Positions 59,509 to 64,000 of a DNA stretch of 64,000 nucleotides are shown here, one piece after another (position 1 is the stretch's first letter; each line of letters starts with the position of its first letter). The notes beneath the pieces are model-generated. The model had not been told where the DNA came from. It saw only the letters and a list, made by a program, of their open reading frames with translations, and did not search any database. The stretch is taken from contig OY743190.1 in NCBI GenBank assembly GCA_963555705.1, positions 7,787,501 through 7,851,500 of the forward strand. The letters run 5' to 3'. A program made the translations under genes and the position numbers. The DNA is from Ligustrum vulgare. Lineage: Eukaryota; Streptophyta; Magnoliopsida; Lamiales; Oleaceae.

Positions 59509-59966
59509 CTTGCAGTTGTTCCAAAGAAACGATGACAACTTATTTGAACCTTTACAACTTGGCTAGCCTCTTTCATTAAACTCTATAGCTAACTTTGCAC
59601 ATTTCCCGTATTGAGACAATTCACTTTTGCTCGACCTCTTCCCTTATTTTCTTTTTCAGTATTGCTAGTTAGGAGTTCTGTATCATGTTGCAAATCATTT
59701 TCTTGTCTGTCTGGAACAAAATTAGAACCTCCTTCTGATATTCTTGTACCTTCATTTCCTTCTCTTGTGGCAGCAACAATTGAAGCTTTTTTAGCTCGTT
59801 TTGATTTCCTACCTCCTTGATTAAATAACTGTATTAAACATATACAATAACATTTACTCAAATTTAACAAAGGGACTTTATATATATTTGCAAGTTGGAA
59901 ACTTACTTCACCAGGATATGTCATCTTATAGTCACTTATATGAACATCAATATCCACAAAACTCAA
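59509..59966 (-). pseudogene. TNPA-like protein, 5' exons, element A
   Basis: On the - strand this reads SFVDIDVHISDYKMTYPGE, an intron, then KSKRAKKASIVAATREGNEG, RISEGGSNFVPDRQENDLQH and KGRGRAKVNCLNTGN, the counterpart of 56415 to about 56880 in element B. After CLNTGN the frame is lost (stop at about 59590), so the exon was already broken apart from the element B insertion. The coding then continues into 50200. In A and B no ATG is obvious at the start of this part, so translation may begin upstream or be joined to the TNP2 transcript. Confidence 0.75.
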
Positions 59967-60157
59967 CTTTCATCATTTGCATCTATAAATAAAGGAAGAC
60001 AAACTAAAATTAGAGATATTAGCATCTACACAATGTCACATAAATTGAAAATTAAATTAAGAAAGAATCTTAAAGATATACAATTACCATATTCAATATC
60101 AATGCCCTCACGATCATGTCTTACATAACCTTCATCTTCAATAGTCATATCAAGTCG

Positions 60158-60540
60158 TTATACATCTAATGTGGTTGGAATATAAGCCTCCTCATCAAAA
60201 TTTTCTAATTCATGAAATCCTCTAGCACGTGCCTTTAATACAATATACCAATTAGATGTATTGTTCTTTGTAGAATAAAAAACTTGTTTTGCTTGTGATG
60301 CTAAAATAAATGGATCTCTTTCAAATTGATGTTGTCCTCTATGAAGATTTACCAACGTAAATCCTTCTTCAATCTTAACTCCACTTTCTATATTTGCCCA
60401 ATCACAATGAAACACAGGAACTTTAAAATTATGATAGTCTAGTAAAATTATGTCTCTTATCACCCCATAGTAAGAAATTTTACCAATTACATGACTTGTA
60501 TCCTTCACACTAGACCGATAAATAGTTTGTGCTAATTGAT
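60158..60540 (-). pseudogene. DUF4216 region of TNP2, element A
   Basis: The frame reads KDTSHVIGKISYYGVIRDII, VFHCDWANIESGVKIEEGF, HQFERDPFILASQAKQVFY and FDEEAYIPTTLDV, ending at a TAA (60158). Element B lacks this stop and reads on. Upstream, about 60540-60880 holds further - strand pieces of the same protein with the frame lost, including MSSTLKWLSHQPRCDVML. Confidence 0.8.
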
Positions 60541-60879
60541 AGAAACACCACTATTTTGTGTACTTCGGCTAACATTGGTTGTATGAAATCGATGCCCATT
60601 GATAATATAACCCGAATGTAACATCACATCACATCTAGGCTGATGTGAAAGCCATTTCAATGTACTTGACATGTTACAGTTGTCATGTTTGCCTTTTTCT
60701 ACAAATCAAGAAGTAAAAGTCTCTATATGTCTCACTTGCAATAAAGTTTCATTCCTGGCAATACGATTATCTAAATTCTTAATCTCCTCCTTATGCATCC
60801 TAAATATAAATAAATAAACAAAAATAAGATAAGTTTACTAGTAATTATTGATCATTATTAAATAAATTAACTAACTCTA

Positions 60880-63449
60880 TTACATTATATATGGTTCAAC
60901 TACATCGCTATTAAACAACACATATCGATGAGCAACCTCTAGCATTTCTTGACTCAAAACTTTTGACTTTCCTTTCGAAATTGTACGTCCATCAATAATT
61001 GTTTCATTCTCGAAATCCTCATTTCGAGAATGTCGAACACCAACTTCAACAGCTTGTTTCATATAACCACTACAAAAATGCATACATTCATCGTCTAAAT
61101 AACGCTTTGCTATGCAGCCCTCAGGTCTGGAACGATTTCTAACATATCCTTTAAGTGTCTTCATAAACCTAATTCAAAACATAATATGCATGATATACAC
61201 AAACAATTAGAAGAAGAAATTTTGTATAAATACATACAAAAGTGTAAAAGTAAGTTACCTCTCAAATGGGTCCAACGATATTGTACAAGTCCACTAATAC
61301 GGACTTCACGCCCAAGGTGAATGGTTAAATGAATCATTATGTCAAAAAAAGATGGAGGAAAATACATTTCTAGCATACACAAAGTCACCGCAACATCCTC
61401 CTCAAACTTTTCTAATTTATTTTTATCAACGACTCTTTGACATATTTCATTGAAAAATGTACATAGTCGAAAAATTGCATTTCTTGGTCTTGTAGGTAAA
61501 AGTCCTCTTAATGCTACTGATAACAACTATTGTATGAGCACATGGAAATCATGAGACTTCAAATTTAAAATATTATTATCTGCTAATGATATGCACTTTG
61601 AATTATTGGAACTATAACCATCAGGTAATCTTAAATCAAACAACATCTTACAAAATAACTCTTTCTCCTTTTTGGATATCATGAAAGATGCTGCGGGTAT
61701 GTAATATGTATTTCCTTTCAACTCTGGATGGTGATCCTTTCTAATACCCATATTAAGCGAATCCTTACGAGAATTGAGCACATATTTTGATTTTCCCTTC
61801 ACATTCAAAATAGTGCCAAGAATGCTCTCGCAAACATTCTTCTTAACGTGCATTACATCCAAATTATGACGTAAAAGTAGTGTCTGTAAAATAACACTAT
61901 AAAATTAGGGGAATTTTTTTTTAAAAAAAGAAATAACTAATGTAAAATAGCTTGAAATGGCTAACCTCCCAATATGGTAGCTCAAAGAATATTGATTTTT
62001 TTCCATGGCCAATCAGAATCTGATTTTTTCTTCTTTCTTTTTTTTACCTATTTTTCCCCAATTATTTTCGACATTCTTGATTGTACGCATCACTTCTCGA
62101 CCGGTTAATATTCTAGGACTAGGCATATGTTCCTTGTTCTCATCAAACCAAGCTTCTTTTGATCGATAAGGACGATTATATGCAAGAAATCTTCTATGAC
62201 CCATGTACGCAAACTTTCGACTAAATTTCAACCATTTTGCACATTTGGATAAATCACATACTGGACAAGCTGCTTCTCCTTTTGTAGGATATCCTGATAA
62301 GTTTCCATAAGCCAAAAAATCATTAATTGTCCACATCAATACAACCTTCAAATTGAAGTTAGACTTTGTAAATCCATCGTATACTTCGATGCCAATATTC
62401 CATTGCACTTTTAAGTCTTCAATGAGTGGTTGTAAATGCACATCTATATCGTTCCCTGGTTGTTTTGGACCTGGGATTAACAAAGTCAACAACAAATTTT
62501 CCTTGGACTTGCATATCAAAGGAGGGATATATAACTAGTATCACCGACCAACAACCATACCTAGAACTTAGGTCACCAAATGGATTAAATCCATCAGTTG
62601 AAAGACCAAGCCTAAGATTTCGTGGTTCTGATGCAAATCAAGGCCACTTTTGATCAATCTTCTCCCAAGCTGATGAATCAACTGGATGATGCATTTTTCC
62701 ATCTTGACTTTTGTGATTTAAGTGGCATATTAGTTGTTCTGCCTTATCAAGTGATCTAAACACTTTTCTAAATCATGGTATAATCGAAAAATATCTCAAA
62801 ACCTTTGCAGGTATCCCCTTTTGAAATTTTTTGTTCGTTCATTAAATTTCCACCGTGAATAAGCACAATTTGGACATGTCTCCAAATCCGCTAAATAATT
62901 CCTAAACAAACAACAGTCATTAACGCATGCATGTATCTTCTCGTACAAAAGATCAAAAGTGTTCAATAACTTTTACGTTGAATTACAAGAATCAGGAAGG
63001 GTGTTCCAATCTGGTAGAATGTCTCTGATGATATCAAGAAATTCATTGAAATCGTTGTCAGATATACCTTGTGTAGTCTTAAGCCTGTATAAGATAACGA
63101 TGGCAGATATCCTTGTGTACTTTGTGCAACCAGGGTATAGAGGAATTTCAATGCCCTCATATAAATTTGAAAAGTCCCTCTCTCTATTTTCACTCTCAGG
63201 TTCTACAATATTATCAACCTCAAAAAATGCATCCCTATACATCTTATATGTCTCTAGATTTTCTCTATCTTGATGAGGCAATGATGCTGCATTCAATTTT
63301 TCCCCATGAAATACCCATGTAGTATAGGTAGGATCCATCCCATTAATGATCAAATGCCCGTACATTGTATCAAAATGTTGGTGGAATAAATTTTTGCAAC
63401 ATTTTTCCCGCATTAGCTTGCATCGTATTTGCAAACTTTCTTGCACCAT
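60880..63449 (-). pseudogene. TNP2-type CACTA transposase, element A
   Basis: The catalytic protein of element A. From the right: N-terminal part 63449-62973 (HLIINGMDPTYTTWVFHGE, LYEGIEIPLYPGCTKYTRIS), a badly broken stretch 62960-62530 (NYLADLETCPNCAYSRWKF survives), core 62519-62013 (ENLLLTLLIPGPKQPGNDID, LMWTINDFLAYGNLSGY, GEAACPVCDLSK), 61862-61527 (MDVMHVKKNVCESILGTIL, NILNLKSHDFHVLIQ, then a stop), 61526-61264 (FPPSFFDIMIHLTIHLGREV) and 61164-60880 (KTLKGYVRNRSRPEGCIAKR, HRYVLFNSDVVEPYIM). Stops and frame changes are far more frequent than in the element C gene. It precedes the DUF4216 part and the TNPA-like gene in the same orientation. Confidence 0.88.
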
Positions 63450-63459
63450 ATTAATATGC

Positions 63460-64000
63460 CTCTAAAAATCTAAACAAAATACTAAAGATAAATCATCTAA
63501 AAAGCATTTACAGACTTATTTTAAAATTTTCTAAAACTAAGGAGATAAGATAACCTTGATAGATGTATCCAATCTTTATCCATGATAATATATCAACATA
63601 TTAAGATATAACCTGTTATGAACATATATAGTAAAAAGATCAAGTAAAAAATGATTATATTTGAATAATATTTACAGGCTTTTTATATGAAGATGTGGTT
63701 GGAAGAAAAATTCACAATACAGATGAAATAGAACTATTAGAAATGGACTCTTAGCATATGTTTGGCAAGCCTTTATAGACGATCAAAAAAGGGTGGGGAC
63801 AAACTATTATTTATAAATTAGTTTGCTAAATTTTATCAGCAAACGAAAGCAAGCGCATAAAACTCGACTAGAACAATCCACCACTAATCCAAATATTAAT
63901 CAACTAAGGAAAAACTAATCTAAATCAATGATGATTAACTCAGAAATAATAATTACGCAGAACACAAGTTCTAGGTTTACCAATGTAAACCTAAAAGAGA
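63460..64000. other. Right edge of the window, upstream part of element A
   Basis: AT-rich sequence upstream of the TNP2 reading frame. No subterminal array, terminal repeat or gene is recognised. The element's 5' end must lie further right, or has been lost. Confidence 0.45.

Larger units (their letters stand above)
47820..64000 (-). mobile_element. CACTA element A, interrupted by element B, runs off the right edge
   Basis: The 3' end of the element is CACTACAACAAAGTAAGCC at 47820, followed by an ACGGCGTGC array (to about 48080). On the - strand, from the right, come TNP2 (63449-60880), DUF4216 (60540-60158) and a TNPA-like gene (59966-48494), which element B cuts at 59506/50200. Both sides of B read as one continuous exon once B and one TCT are removed. 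No 5' array or terminus appears before base 64000, so the element continues outside the window. Confidence 0.85.

Overview
The window is nuclear DNA of a flowering plant, most likely a eudicot. It is AT-rich, its genes have GT-AG introns, and it is packed with plant transposable element families (Ty3/gypsy, Ty1/copia, CACTA, MULE, hAT-like MITE, LINE, Helitron). Only one intact host gene is visible: a seven-exon G-type lectin S-receptor-like serine/threonine kinase on the + strand at 13926-17399. Nearly everything else is transposon DNA, much of it nested. I saw no tRNA, rRNA or CRISPR array.

Layout. 1-4428: 3' part of a Ty3/gypsy element (decayed pol plus its 3' LTR, whose U3 carries an array of the palindrome ACGGCCGT). 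4835-9616: a solo LTR with target duplication GTATG, split by a 2.75-kb MULE-like element (5372-8121) with its own 10-bp target duplication. 9622-13925: intergenic DNA with one MITE. 13926-17399: the receptor kinase gene. 18279-18619: a hAT-like MITE with an 8-bp duplication. 19376-20780: a reverse-strand solo copia LTR with duplication ATAAC.

20874 to about 36930: a large decayed CACTA region on the - strand with GGGACGAC/GTCGTCCC arrays, a TNP2-type transposase with three stops, and a TNPA-like gene. The TNPA-like gene is broken by a piece of LTR, and that LTR is itself broken by a second CACTA-type element whose gene (+ strand) ends in a Ulp1-like cysteine protease with all its catalytic residues. 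A short Helitron-like element lies at 31451-31920.

37414-45926: a complete copia element with duplication GCCAT and two LTRs of equal length (1415 bp) that look almost identical, although its interior coding region is wrecked. It sits in an older copia element whose gag is also broken by a 5'-truncated LINE. 47560-47810 resembles the 3' flank of the receptor kinase gene, suggesting a lost or decayed paralogue.

47820 to beyond the right edge: CACTA element A on the - strand (TNP2 plus TNPA-like genes, ACGGCGTGC arrays). It is interrupted by a related element B in the opposite orientation (50201-59505, target duplication TCT). B has lost most of TNP2 and carries decayed antisense fragments resembling a glutamate-receptor-like (GLR) gene and an MBD9-like chromatin gene, plus a LINE remnant.

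In the two-gene CACTA elements the TNP2 protein would cut and join the ends, while the TNPA-like protein would bind the palindromic arrays near the ends. None of the copies here looks fully intact. An unexplained feature is a conserved module of about 60 bp in introns or inter-exon spacers of three different CACTA elements.
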